Source: Litoreibacter meonggei (GTDB taxonomy: Bacteria > Pseudomonadota > Alphaproteobacteria > Rhodobacterales > Rhodobacteraceae). From it: a stretch of 64,000 nt of DNA. The DNA is taken from assembly GCF_003663885.1 (NCBI RefSeq), contig NZ_RCCE01000004.1, positions 186,001 through 250,000 of the forward strand, given 5' to 3'. Below, piece by piece: positions 8,591 to 17,427 of this stretch. The first letter of the stretch is position 1, and every line of letters starts with the position of its first letter. Below the pieces are notes generated by a model. The model was given only the letters and a program-made list of their open reading frames with translations, had not been told where the DNA came from and searched no databases. The position numbers were made by a program, and so were the translations under genes.

Positions 8591-9454
8591 TTAGCCCCTG
8601 TTGCCAAGGGTAGCCGCGATCAACTCATTGAGACCTTCGGAAGATGTCACTTTACCCAGATCGGTATGTGTTACCTTGATCCCGAAATTATCAGCCATCG
8701 CACGGTAACGTGGTTCCCGCTGGGAGATGGCACGCGCATAGGTGAAGGTCATAAAATCGTTGGGATTTACCTCTTCTTCGGCACATTTGTTTGTATCCAG
8801 ATATTCGCCCCAAAGCTCACTCAGGAAGTCCGGCCGGTAGCACATCGGCTTGGGCGCGCGCTTGAAGCGCCGCACCAGTTCGGTCTCGTGATCCGGTGAA
8901 CCTTCGATCCACACCATCAAATGGTTCTTCGCCAACTCGGCCAGCAACGGGTCTTCGGGGTTGAACGGATCCACGACCTCGCAGGTGGAGCCACCGCTGT
9001 CGCAGACGAAATTGTCGTATCCGTACAGATCCTTGGCGCGTTCGATGAAATGCGCCGTGTCATACAGTGCAGCGACCTCCGCACGGTGGTGCTGTGCCTG
9101 CCGCTTCTGGTATTCAGCGAAACTCAGGCCACCCAGCTCGGGATTGCCCGGCTTGCCCAGATAGGTGGACAGCGGCGACAGGTCGTCGAAGGTCAGGTTC
9201 GACGCGATATAGATACTGTCAGAGCGCAACAGCTCCGCCAGAAACGGGTCCTGCATCGCGCGGCGCTTGAAATTGTCGGTGATGTACTCGCCCATGTAGC
9301 GCGTGCCAATGCGGTAGTCCGCACTGTAGTGAAACCATTCACCTGTGCCGCGCAACATGTTGGAAACGTGGGTTTTCCCAAGGCCGGACATGCCGAAGAA
9401 CAGCACTTTTTTCGCCTCGGCTTGCAGCCAGTCCTGTCCTGAGTTGTAGATCAT
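8591..9454 (-). CDS. P-loop ATPase of unknown function
   Basis: 287-residue protein with an N-terminal Walker A motif GMSGLGKT (residues 21-28), as in nucleoside/nucleotide kinases and small ATPases. Other visible conserved-looking blocks are FVCDSGGSTCEVVDP near residue 150 and LMVWIEGSPDHE near 178, which could be Walker B-like. No known family name is recalled with confidence beyond 'ATPase' in roseobacters. It lies 42 bases upstream of metA on the same strand, so it may be in the metA operon. Substrate and partner unknown. Confidence 0.75.
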   Translation of the reverse strand: MIYNSGQDWLQAEAKKVLFFGMSGLGKTHVSNMLRGTGEWFHYSADYRIGTRYMGEYITDNFKRRAMQDPFLAELLRSDSIYIASNLTFDDLSPLSTYLGKPGNPELGGLSFAEYQKRQAQHHRAEVAALYDTAHFIERAKDLYGYDNFVCDSGGSTCEVVDPFNPEDPLLAELAKNHLMVWIEGSPDHETELVRRFKRAPKPMCYRPDFLSELWGEYLDTNKCAEEEVNPNDFMTFTYARAISQREPRYRAMADNFGIKVTHTDLGKVTSSEGLNELIAATLGNRG

Positions 9455-9508
9455 GCACGTGGCTCCTATTCACACGCGCAAATAGGTAGCGGGGTGTGGC
9501 CGCGCTTG

Positions 9509-10420
9509 CTAGGGGGCTTTGCGGAATTTAGCGAAGATGCGGCCATCCAACACCAGCAGGCCAAGTGCGAGTAACCCGAAACCCGCATAGGCACGTGGTG
9601 CCAATTCCTCGCCCAAGACAAGTGCGCCCAGAATGATGGCGACAGGGGCCACCAGCAACGTACAGATCATCAAGTTACCACTGCCTGCCATTGCAAGGAT
9701 GCGGTAATAGAGCAGGTAGGCGCAAGCGGTGGCAACGACCGCGTAATAGGCGATAGCTCCCCACGCGGTGACGCTCAACTGGAACGACGGTGGCCCGTCT
9801 ATCGCGAATGCCAAAGGCACCATGACGGCGGTCGATCCGGTCAACATGCCCGCCGCAGCCACCTGTGGTGAAAGGCCGACGAGCATTTTTCGAGCCCATG
9901 CACCTGCAAAAGCATATGATAAAGTTCCTGCTAATACAGCAAGTTGAGCGGTGGAGCGAATGTTGAACTGCATCAGGTTCTCTAACCCGATGGCTGTAGC
10001 CACCCCCAAGAAACCAAGTACAACACCGATAGCTCTGCTCTTTGTTAGCCGCTCGTCACTAAACACGATGGAGGCGACAACAACCCCGAAAATTGCGGTG
10101 GTCGCGTTGAGGATGGAAGTCAGTCCTGTCTCGATATGTAGCTGCCCCCAAGCCATTAGAGAAAAGGGAATGACGTTGTTGAGCAGACCCATGACTAGAA
10201 AGGCTACCCAGATTTTTGGGCTGGTTGGCAGGGGAAATTTGCGGACAAGGATATAGCCCCACAGCACCAACATTGCCCAAAAGACCCGATGCGCTACGGC
10301 GGTCATAACCGGTACTTCGTTCAGCGCGAGGCGGATCGACAGGAAGGAGCCGCCCCAGATCACGGCCAGCAGACCCATTTCGAGCCATGCTTGGGTGGAC
10401 ATTGTTTTTTGCGCATTCAT
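9509..10420 (-). CDS. DMT-superfamily transporter, EamA domains
   Basis: 303-residue membrane protein with ten predicted helices in two EamA halves, the 10-TMS drug/metabolite transporter layout. IWGGSFLSIRLALNEVP at the start of helix 1 and GALVLGEELAPRAYAGFGLLALGLL near the end are typical. Such proteins usually export metabolites or amino acids; substrate unknown. Two starts fit, ATG 10420 and ATG 10402; the first has an AGAAG upstream. Divided from the downstream P-loop ATPase gene by 54 bases. Confidence 0.88.
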   Translation of the reverse strand: MNAQKTMSTQAWLEMGLLAVIWGGSFLSIRLALNEVPVMTAVAHRVFWAMLVLWGYILVRKFPLPTSPKIWVAFLVMGLLNNVIPFSLMAWGQLHIETGLTSILNATTAIFGVVVASIVFSDERLTKSRAIGVVLGFLGVATAIGLENLMQFNIRSTAQLAVLAGTLSYAFAGAWARKMLVGLSPQVAAAGMLTGSTAVMVPLAFAIDGPPSFQLSVTAWGAIAYYAVVATACAYLLYYRILAMAGSGNLMICTLLVAPVAIILGALVLGEELAPRAYAGFGLLALGLLVLDGRIFAKFRKAP

Positions 10421-10470
10421 ACAATGGCTTCTGCAGTAAATCACGACCGCAGGCGACCCGAAACATGCGC

Positions 10471-10505
10471 CAAAACGAAAACGCTCCGCAAATAGATGCG
10501 GAGCG
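10471..10505 (-). terminator. Intrinsic terminator of the FadL-type porin gene
   Basis: On the minus strand CGCTCCGCA pairs with TGCGGAGCG (9 bp, six-base loop), followed by TTTTCGTTTTG. It lies 25 bases past the stop of the outer-membrane protein gene. Confidence 0.85.
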
Positions 10506-10529
10506 CTCTTAGCCGTAAGTTAAGTTTGA

Positions 10530-11603
10530 TCAGAAGTTGAAACCAACCCGAAGACCGGCGCCAATGGCCGAATTGTCATTAAAGTTAAGGCCGGTCGCCG
10601 TGAAGTTCTGACTGCCAAGCTCGGCATAGGTCACGCCACCAGTGACCTTTGTGTTCCCATTGGTGTATGTCACACCCAAGCCGATGCTCTTTTGGCCCGT
10701 CTTGGGGTTCAGCAAAGTGTTGCCAGGGCGTGTGCCGGGTTCTTCAAAACCAAGAGTGACCGCGCCAGACCAGTTTTCGTTAAACCGGCGACCGATACCC
10801 AAAGAGTAAGTGATAGAGTCATCGCGGAAGTTCACGTACTGACCTTGGCCAGGTGTGGTCAGGTTGAACCCTTCCCACTCGACGTAGCGGATCGAGCCGA
10901 ACAGCAATGTGTCTTTCGCAATGCCTGTTTGAAATTCAAGGTTCAAGCTGGCAGGAATCGTTGCGGTAAAGGCAGTCGGCGAAGCTGTCGCCGTCGCGAG
11001 AGCGACTTCGGTGCCCTCAAGATCAACGTCGATCTCGCTGCTATATGTTAAAGCAAAACGCATTGCTATGTCTGGGCGCTCATATGCTGCGCCGACAACG
11101 AATCCAACGCCGAAGTCACTGCTTGCTGTCAGGTTGGCAGGGGAAACGCCGCCCACGAATGTTTGAATTTGGCCGCCCAGATCCTGAAACCGGATGCCGC
11201 CGTGAACACTGAAGTTGTCGTTAAACTTGTAGCGGGCCAGTGCCGTGACGGCTGTACTCTCAACGAGAGCAAAGCCGGAAATGCCGAAGGCAAATGGGAA
11301 CGGCCGATAGTCGACCGCAGCGCCAATCGGCTGATCGATGATGATGCCAAAGCTCAGCTTTTCATTGATGTCTTGTTTAAAGGCGAACCCATATTGGGAG
11401 TAGCTCTTGAGCGGATCAACAGGCAACCCGGCGCTGCTTGCGCCCGCGCTTACCGCACCGAAGCTAAATTCCGCATAAGCACCGGTTTCGCCGCCTTCTT
11501 CAAAGAGAGCGCGAACAAATTGGCCGGAGCGATCGATGCCGCCCGCCGAGGCTAGTGATGTGCTTGCGGCCAGCATTGCTGCGGCGCTAATGAAATTCTT
11601 CAT
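10530..11603 (-). CDS. Outer membrane beta-barrel protein, OmpP1/FadL/TodX family
   Basis: 357-residue outer-membrane protein. A cleavable signal (MKNFISAAAMLAASTSLASA) is followed by alternating beta strands and an end in RVGFNF, a C-terminal aromatic as in outer-membrane porins. Strand sequences such as YVEWEGFNLTTPGQ and GIGRRFNENWSGAVTLGFEEPG match the FadL family, channels for hydrophobic substrates such as long-chain fatty acids. It is shorter than E. coli FadL (about 420 residues). Start chosen at the ATG preceded by GGGGAGGAAACC. Single-gene unit ending in a clear terminator. Confidence 0.88.
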   Translation of the reverse strand: MKNFISAAAMLAASTSLASAGGIDRSGQFVRALFEEGGETGAYAEFSFGAVSAGASSAGLPVDPLKSYSQYGFAFKQDINEKLSFGIIIDQPIGAAVDYRPFPFAFGISGFALVESTAVTALARYKFNDNFSVHGGIRFQDLGGQIQTFVGGVSPANLTASSDFGVGFVVGAAYERPDIAMRFALTYSSEIDVDLEGTEVALATATASPTAFTATIPASLNLEFQTGIAKDTLLFGSIRYVEWEGFNLTTPGQGQYVNFRDDSITYSLGIGRRFNENWSGAVTLGFEEPGTRPGNTLLNPKTGQKSIGLGVTYTNGNTKVTGGVTYAELGSQNFTATGLNFNDNSAIGAGLRVGFNF

Positions 11604-11753
11604 GGTTTCCTCCCCGAAACACTTGAATGTGGCTTTGTCCCACCCTAGAGGCGAGCTTTCGCTCACGTCAATTTGTGACCCAGCGTCAAAGCAGTTTTGA
11701 TCGAAATTTTTGGAAAGTAGCCCCAAAGTCGTGTCTAAAAATGCACATTTCCC

Positions 11754-12641
11754 TTAGGTCAATGCCTTGTTCCGGCGCGCCTCAGCGGCGATGTTCAGGT
11801 AGTTGGCCCCGAATATAATAGCGGCCCCGATAAACACCCACAGGTCGATGGACTCCCCGAACAAAACGATTCCCAACATAGCCACTAGTGGCAATCGAGC
11901 GAAGTCCATCGGCATGACGATGACAGCAGGCGCGTGCGCCAGCGCTGTGGTCAGGCAAAAATGCGCTCCGAGACCCGCGAAGGACACGAGGACAACCCAA
12001 GGCATTACCTGCACCGACGGCCATGTGATCAAACCATCCCAGCCCGCCATAACTAATCCGAAACACGCCTGCATCAGTGCCAGCCAGAATAAGATGCACG
12101 TGATGGATTGGTGGCGCGTGAGGATTTTCGTTGCAATCGCGGATCCTGCGAAACCGATTGCCGACCCAGCAGCCAGCACGGACCCGATCTCGATATTACT
12201 TAAATCAGGTCGGGCAACGATCAGGATGCCGCAGAAACCCAACAGCGCTACAAGGATTCGCAGGGGCGTCAGGCGCTCTGCCAGAAAGAACGGCGCCAGT
12301 AGCGCGACCCAGATGGGTGAGGTGAATTCGAGGGCGACGACCTGTGCCAATGGAATCATCGTAATCGCGGCGAACCACAGGTTTTGGCCCGTGAAGTGGG
12401 ATAGGTTGCGAATAACGTGGAGGCCAAAGTTTCGCGTGCTGATCTCACCAAGCGTTCCCGCAAAACCTCCGATAACCAAAACCAGAACAAGTGAAATGAT
12501 TGAGCGGTAGGTCATCAACTCGAACGTGTCCAACTCCACACTGACGTTGCGCCCAGCGACAGCCATCGCAGAAAAGGACACGATAGCGCCTGCCATCCAA
12601 AGGGCGGCCAGCGGCATATTTGAGGCGGGGGTGGAAGTCAT
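11754..12641 (-). CDS. DMT-superfamily transporter, EamA domains
   Basis: 295-residue protein with ten predicted membrane helices in two EamA halves. ALEFTSPIWVALLAPFFLAERLTPLRI in the first half and VIVMPMDFARLPLVAMLGIVLFGE in the second are typical. It belongs to the same superfamily as the gene at 9509-10420 but is clearly different in sequence, so they are not a recent duplication. Substrate unknown. It follows the TRAP binding-protein gene after 86 bases that contain a hairpin. Confidence 0.88.
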   Translation of the reverse strand: MTSTPASNMPLAALWMAGAIVSFSAMAVAGRNVSVELDTFELMTYRSIISLVLVLVIGGFAGTLGEISTRNFGLHVIRNLSHFTGQNLWFAAITMIPLAQVVALEFTSPIWVALLAPFFLAERLTPLRILVALLGFCGILIVARPDLSNIEIGSVLAAGSAIGFAGSAIATKILTRHQSITCILFWLALMQACFGLVMAGWDGLITWPSVQVMPWVVLVSFAGLGAHFCLTTALAHAPAVIVMPMDFARLPLVAMLGIVLFGESIDLWVFIGAAIIFGANYLNIAAEARRNKALT

Positions 12642-12690
12642 ACCGACTGCAAAGCGGCTTCCATGGGGATGGTCAAGCGGATTTGCTGTT

Positions 12691-12718
12691 CAGACGGGCC
12701 ACAAATGCAGCCCGTCTG
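12691..12718 (-). terminator. Hairpin after the TRAP operon, probable terminator
   Basis: CAGACGGGC and GCCCGTCTG form a 9-bp stem around a ten-base loop, 10 bases past the stop of the TRAP binding-protein gene. The T-rich side is on the plus strand, so termination of minus-strand transcripts is uncertain. Confidence 0.45.
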
Positions 12719-12727
12719 TGTTTTGCC

Positions 12728-13771
12728 TCAGGAATAGCGGTAAGGAACGCCAGCTTTTTCCATCGTATCGCGATATTTCTTGAATATCTCGATTACGCGG
12801 GCCGAGCGTTCGTTGCGCGATGCTAACTCGTCCCAAAAGCCTGCGGCGTCGCCGACAACTGTATCCCATTCCTCGGCAGGGATGGTTGAAAGCTCCAACT
12901 TATCGCCATTGACGCGCAGATCGGCTTCGCCGCCCCAGTACCAGACCTGGCGATAGTAGTGCGACTGGTCCATCGACATCTTGAACAACTCTTGCAGATG
13001 CGGCGGCACCTTGGCCCAGCTGTCGCTGTTGGCAAAGTAGGAGCCACACCAAGCGCCGGTCACGTTGTTTAGCAGAGCGTATTTGCAGATATCAGCCCAG
13101 CCAACCTCATAGGCCTCGGTAAAGCCGCACCAAGCAACGCCGTCCAGCTCTCCGGTTTGCAGCGCAACTTCCACATCCTCCCATGGGACGGTGACCGGGA
13201 TCATGCCATAGCGCGACAGGAATCGGCCCGCCGTCGGCACACCGAACACACGCAGGCCGCGCATATCTTCCAGCTTCTCGATCTTTTTCTCGGTGGTGAA
13301 GATATGCAATGGATCCCACGCACCGGCCCCCAACCACTCGACGCCTTCAATGTCGTCATAGGCTTCTTGCCAGATTTCGTTCAGCCCGTAGCGGTTGAAC
13401 AAAACGGGAAGATCAAGGCTGTAGCGGGACGAGAACGGGAAGTAGCCACCAAAGTCAGAGATATCCGCAGGCGAGGCCATGGTCGCGTCATCCGACTGCA
13501 CGGCATCAAGGGTGCCGTTCTGGAGCGCTCGGAAAAGCTCGCCCGTAGGCACCAGTTGGTCAGCGTAGAACAGCTCGATTTCCATCTCGCCATTGGCCGC
13601 TTTGTTGAACGCTTCAATCTGCGGCTTGATCACATGGGCACCCAGAGGGGCACCAGAGTAGGTTTGCAATCGCCACTTGATAGGGGTCTGCGCCTTGATC
13701 GTACTGGGCGCGGCCAAAGCAGCGGCGCCACCCACGGTTGCTGTCGTCAGAAACTTACGTCTGGTCGTCAT
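12728..13771 (-). CDS. TRAP transporter substrate-binding protein, DctP family
   Basis: 347-residue periplasmic binding protein of a tripartite ATP-independent transporter. The N-terminus MTTRRKFLTTATVGGAAALA is a twin-arginine signal, so it is probably exported folded by Tat. WRLQTYSGAPLGAH begins the mature fold, and EDMRGLRVFGVPTAGRFLSRYG contains the conserved Arg region that contacts substrate carboxylates in DctP proteins. It is the last gene of a dctQ-dctM-dctP operon. The ligand is unknown; the subgroup resembles binding proteins for keto or hydroxy acids. Confidence 0.92.
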   Translation of the reverse strand: MTTRRKFLTTATVGGAAALAAPSTIKAQTPIKWRLQTYSGAPLGAHVIKPQIEAFNKAANGEMEIELFYADQLVPTGELFRALQNGTLDAVQSDDATMASPADISDFGGYFPFSSRYSLDLPVLFNRYGLNEIWQEAYDDIEGVEWLGAGAWDPLHIFTTEKKIEKLEDMRGLRVFGVPTAGRFLSRYGMIPVTVPWEDVEVALQTGELDGVAWCGFTEAYEVGWADICKYALLNNVTGAWCGSYFANSDSWAKVPPHLQELFKMSMDQSHYYRQVWYWGGEADLRVNGDKLELSTIPAEEWDTVVGDAAGFWDELASRNERSARVIEIFKKYRDTMEKAGVPYRYS

Positions 13772-13840
13772 AGTCTTCTCCTTGTTTGACCTTGCTCGGG
13801 GGTCGTTTGCTACAATGGTTCGCCTCTCGAATTCCTTTTG

Positions 13841-15166
13841 TTATTTTCCGTAAACGTAGTTGGGGAGCCACATGGCGATTTGTGGGAAAACCATGATCAG
13901 GATCAGCGCAAACAGCATCACCAACACAAAGGGGATGATGGACGCGTAGATGTCTTTGATTCCGATCTCTTTCGGGGCCATCGCGCGCATCAAGAACAGG
14001 TTGTAGCCGAAGGGCGGGGTCATATAGGCGATCTGTGTGGTGATCGTATAAAGTACGCCGTACCAGATCAGATCGAACCCCAGCACCTTGACTAGCGGCA
14101 CGTAGAGCGGTGCTACGATGACCAGCATAGCCGTGTCATCAAGAAAGGTGCCCATCAGCAGGAATGACAGCTGCATCAGGATCAGGATTACCCAAGGGTC
14201 GAGGCCAAGCTGCTCGGTAAACAAGCTATCAATCGCCTTCACTGCGCCCAAACCATCAAACACCGCGCCAAAGCCGAGGGCGGCCAGAACAATCCACATA
14301 AACATGCACGAAATCGCCAGCGTCATGCGGGTCGACGTCTCGAATACCTTGCGCGTCATGCGACCCTTTAGAACTGCGGCAATAAACGCTGCCAACGCGC
14401 CAATGGCGGAGCTTTCCACAAGGCTGGTCCAACCGTTCAAAAACGGGACCATCATCGATGCGAATATCGCTAGGGGAAGCAAGCCAGCCCCCAACAGACG
14501 TATCTTTTCTGCCCTTGGTACATTGCCCATCTCTTCTTTGCTCAATGCAGGGCCAAGCTCTGGCTGGATGCGGCAGCGAATATAGATGTAGATGATAAAC
14601 AACGCGGCCATCATAAGCCCGGGGATGATTCCAGCTAACCAAAGCTGGCCCACAGGCTGGCGCGCGATCATTGCATAAAGAACCAGCACCACCGAGGGGG
14701 GCACCAAAATACCAAGTGACGATCCGGCTTGCACTACGCCGGTCACCATTCGTTTGTCATACCCCCGTTTGAGGAGTTCGGGCAGGGCAATCGTCGCCCC
14801 GATGGCCATGCCAGCCACCGACAAGCCGTTCATGGCCGAGATCAGCACCATCAGCCCGATGGTGCCAATGGCCAGCCCGCCATTGATCGGCCCCATCCAG
14901 ACGTGGAACATTTTATAAAGGTCATCGGCGAGGCGGCTTTCCGACAGCACGTAGCCCATGAAGATGAACATCGGTAGGGTCAGCATCGGGTACCATTTCA
15001 TCACCTTCATGGCGGCGGAAAACGGAATGTCGGACCCGCCAGTCCCCCACAAAGTCAGCGCCGCGATTGATGCAATGCCGCCAATCGCGCCAAACACCCG
15101 CTGCCCCGTCATCAGCATCAGCATCATCGACGAGAACATCAAAATGGCGATCAGTTCATAGGACAT
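13841..15166 (-). CDS. TRAP transporter large permease, DctM subunit
   Basis: 441-residue membrane protein with the 12-helix DctM layout, the ion-coupled transport subunit. Family segments include GMAIGATIALPELLKRGYDKRM, then AGSSLGILVPPSVVLVLYAM, and TPPFGYNLFLMRAMAPKE near the end. Its ATG overlaps the stop of the small subunit gene (TAATG), so the two are translated together. Middle gene of the TRAP operon, 69 bases before the binding-protein gene. Confidence 0.94.
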   Translation of the reverse strand: MSYELIAILMFSSMMLMLMTGQRVFGAIGGIASIAALTLWGTGGSDIPFSAAMKVMKWYPMLTLPMFIFMGYVLSESRLADDLYKMFHVWMGPINGGLAIGTIGLMVLISAMNGLSVAGMAIGATIALPELLKRGYDKRMVTGVVQAGSSLGILVPPSVVLVLYAMIARQPVGQLWLAGIIPGLMMAALFIIYIYIRCRIQPELGPALSKEEMGNVPRAEKIRLLGAGLLPLAIFASMMVPFLNGWTSLVESSAIGALAAFIAAVLKGRMTRKVFETSTRMTLAISCMFMWIVLAALGFGAVFDGLGAVKAIDSLFTEQLGLDPWVILILMQLSFLLMGTFLDDTAMLVIVAPLYVPLVKVLGFDLIWYGVLYTITTQIAYMTPPFGYNLFLMRAMAPKEIGIKDIYASIIPFVLVMLFALILIMVFPQIAMWLPNYVYGK

Positions 15167-15675
15167 TAAAGCTCGACCTCGCGGAGTTTTGCGATGTCTT
15201 TGATCAGCTCGGAAACCGCTTGAAGTAACATCATGAAAATGCCGAAGCACATAACAGTTTTGACCGGCCAAAGCAGGGGCCGCCACAGGGTCGGCGCACG
15301 TTCGTTATATTCAAGGGAATAACGCGTGGAATCGATCCCGCCGTAAAGCAGCACGCCTAGATAGAAGATAAGCAGCAGGACGGTGAAGCTATCGACCCAA
15401 GCTTTCTTGCGGTCGGACCATTCGCCATAAAACAGGTCCATCCGCACGTTTGACCCCATCTGAATAGAGTAGGGACCGCCGACCAGATAATAGGCCACAA
15501 GTGCGAACTGTGCCATTTCCAACGTCCAGTAGGACGGAACCACGAACATCTGTTTGGAAATCGTCGACCACAGCAAAATCGCGATCATCGCGAACAGGCT
15601 ATACATCATGATCCGACCGAGGACGTAATTCACCCGATCGACGACGCGCACATAGGTCGTGGCAACTTTCAGCAT
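15166..15675 (-). CDS. TRAP transporter small permease, DctQ subunit
   Basis: 169-residue membrane protein with four predicted helices, the expected size for DctQ. The block WTLEMAQFALVAYYLVGGPYSIQMGSNVRMDLFY is the family's conserved second-helix region. First gene of the TRAP operon. Divergent from the FGGY kinase gene across a 335-base region holding a palindromic operator candidate. Confidence 0.92.
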   Translation of the reverse strand: MLKVATTYVRVVDRVNYVLGRIMMYSLFAMIAILLWSTISKQMFVVPSYWTLEMAQFALVAYYLVGGPYSIQMGSNVRMDLFYGEWSDRKKAWVDSFTVLLLIFYLGVLLYGGIDSTRYSLEYNERAPTLWRPLLWPVKTVMCFGIFMMLLQAVSELIKDIAKLREVEL

Positions 15676-16010
15676 CGAGCATCCAACGGCGTGGACGGTG
15701 TGTTGTTAGCTGCCCTCATCAAGCACCTAACCCGTTTGTCTCGATGTGATTATTAGGCCTCGACACCCAGCATCCCCCACAAGCTACTTGTGCCAACTGT
15801 ATCAAGGTGTTGAAACTTGTAAACAAATCGGTGACCAAATGGTCAAAAATAATCAAAACAATATCAAAAACAGAGCGATAAACGACGTTCCTTGTGCGGA
15901 TTTTGTGCTTGAATGGAAGATATCAAGCTAGTTCTAAGTGGATGTGGTGCTTTACAGTAGGTGAACTCGTGGCGGGCGAGGACAGGGTTGGCGACAGCAG
16001 AAAGACCAAT
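15676..16010. other. Divergent intergenic region, TRAP operon / FGGY kinase
   Basis: 335 bases with no convincing gene. The middle is AT-rich (runs such as AAAAATAATCAAAACAATATCAAAAA), fitting promoters for both directions. It contains the inverted repeat at 15832-15845. Confidence 0.7.
15832..15845. promoter_or_regulatory. Palindromic operator candidate TGACCA-N2-TGGTCA
   Basis: Perfect 6-bp arms with a 2-base AA centre, in the AT-rich part of the divergent region between the TRAP operon and the FGGY kinase. Its form resembles operators of GntR-family (FadR-type) repressors. No regulator gene lies next to it. Confidence 0.45.
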
Positions 16011-17426
16011 ATGAGACTTGCGGGAATAGATCAGGGCACGACCAGCACGCGAGTCCTCACGCTAACGTCCGATGGCGTGCCGCAGGTGGTCCATTCGGTG
16101 CAACATCGGCAATTCTACCCGCGCGAAGGGTGGGTGGAACATGATCCCGAAGAGCTTATCGCGAATATTCGGGCCTGTATTGATGCGGTGGGTGCAGTCG
16201 ATGCCATCGGTATCGACAACCAAGGCGAAAGCTGTCTGGCATGGGACGCGGTCACCAAGGAGGCCTACACTCCGGTATTGGTCTGGCAGGACAGCCGGAC
16301 GCTGGCTCAGATTGAGGCGCTCAGGTCAGACGGCTTTGAAGCGGAAACACTGGCGCGGGCAAAACTGCCGCTAGATCCGTATTTTTCTGCGAGCAAGCTA
16401 GGGTGGATTGTCGAAAACAACAACGCGGCGCAAGATGCGCGGCGCCGTGGCACGTTACGCTTGGGAACCACGGATGCGTTCTTTCTGGACCGTCTGACGG
16501 GGCGTTTTGTTACGGACGTCACCACCGCCAGCCGTACGTCCCTGATGAACTTGGAAAGATTGGAGTGGGATGAGACTCTATGCGACCTCTTCGGCGTGCC
16601 GATGGAGTGCTTGCCACGAATTGTTCCGACCACGGGCGATTTCGGTACTCTTGAAACGGCGCATGGGAAAGCCCCAATCACCGCAAGTGTCGTAGACCAG
16701 CAAGCGGCACTCTATGGGTTCGGCTGTCGCGAGAAGGGCGACGCGAAGATCACGTTCGGGACAGGGGCCTTCGCCTTGATGGTGACCGGATCGAAAATGG
16801 TTAACAGACCGGAAATGGGCCTGCTGCCAACGCTCGCTTGGCAACTGGAGGGGCAAGATCCCGTGTTTGCCTTGGACGGGGGCGTCTACACCGCCAGCGC
16901 CGCGCTCAATTGGGCCAAGTCATTGGGGTTGTTTACGGATTTTGAGCAGGCCAATAGGTTTGAGGGCCCTTCGGCCCTGGAGCGTGGCCTGATCTTCGTG
17001 CCAGCATTGGCGGGTCTTGGCTGTCCTCATTGGGTGCCGGAGGCGCGGGGGGTCTGGGTAGGGCTCTCCATAGATCACGGACCACAGCAACTGGTGCAAT
17101 CCATCCTAGAAGGCGTGGCCCTTCGGGCGGCGGAAGTGATTGGTGCTATGGACAGCTGCATCCCGCTCAACGGTCCATTACAAATCGACGGCGGGATGAG
17201 CAAGAACCCGTATTTCACGCAATTTCTCGCAAACGTCACCGGCTGCGAAGTCCGGCCGGCTATCATGCCAGAGCTGACGGGCTTGGGCACCATCGCCCTT
17301 GCCGCCACAGCCATCGGGTCCGAGTTGAACATCAAATCGCAGTTCAGCTCAATTCAGCCCGAGGACGGAGTGTCGCTGCCAACAGAACGGTTCCACCGTG
17401 CGGTGGCCGTCTCGAAAGCGCCTTAA
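16011..17426 (+). CDS. FGGY-family carbohydrate kinase (glycerol kinase-like)
   Basis: 471-residue FGGY kinase. Phosphate-binding motif GIDQGTTSTR opens the protein; VVDQQAALYGFGC holds the catalytic Asp; ITFGTGAFALMVTG and the IDGGMSKNPYFTQFLAN block are the ATP-site signatures. The glycerol-binding motif of E. coli GlpK, NQRET, reads NQGES (G72, E73), so the Arg that contacts glycerol is missing, although DPYFS and the Trp of VWQDSRT are kept. It is a GlpK relative whose substrate may be another polyol. Start chosen at the ATG beginning MRLAGIDQG. Divergent from a TRAP operon that could supply the substrate. Confidence 0.88.
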   Translation: MRLAGIDQGTTSTRVLTLTSDGVPQVVHSVQHRQFYPREGWVEHDPEELIANIRACIDAVGAVDAIGIDNQGESCLAWDAVTKEAYTPVLVWQDSRTLAQIEALRSDGFEAETLARAKLPLDPYFSASKLGWIVENNNAAQDARRRGTLRLGTTDAFFLDRLTGRFVTDVTTASRTSLMNLERLEWDETLCDLFGVPMECLPRIVPTTGDFGTLETAHGKAPITASVVDQQAALYGFGCREKGDAKITFGTGAFALMVTGSKMVNRPEMGLLPTLAWQLEGQDPVFALDGGVYTASAALNWAKSLGLFTDFEQANRFEGPSALERGLIFVPALAGLGCPHWVPEARGVWVGLSIDHGPQQLVQSILEGVALRAAEVIGAMDSCIPLNGPLQIDGGMSKNPYFTQFLANVTGCEVRPAIMPELTGLGTIALAATAIGSELNIKSQFSSIQPEDGVSLPTERFHRAVAVSKAP

Positions 17427-17427
17427 C

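Noticed and set aside
15746-15931. 61-codon ORF in the TRAP/kinase divergent region.
   Set aside because: It runs through the operator candidate and AT-rich promoter zone; no ribosome site.
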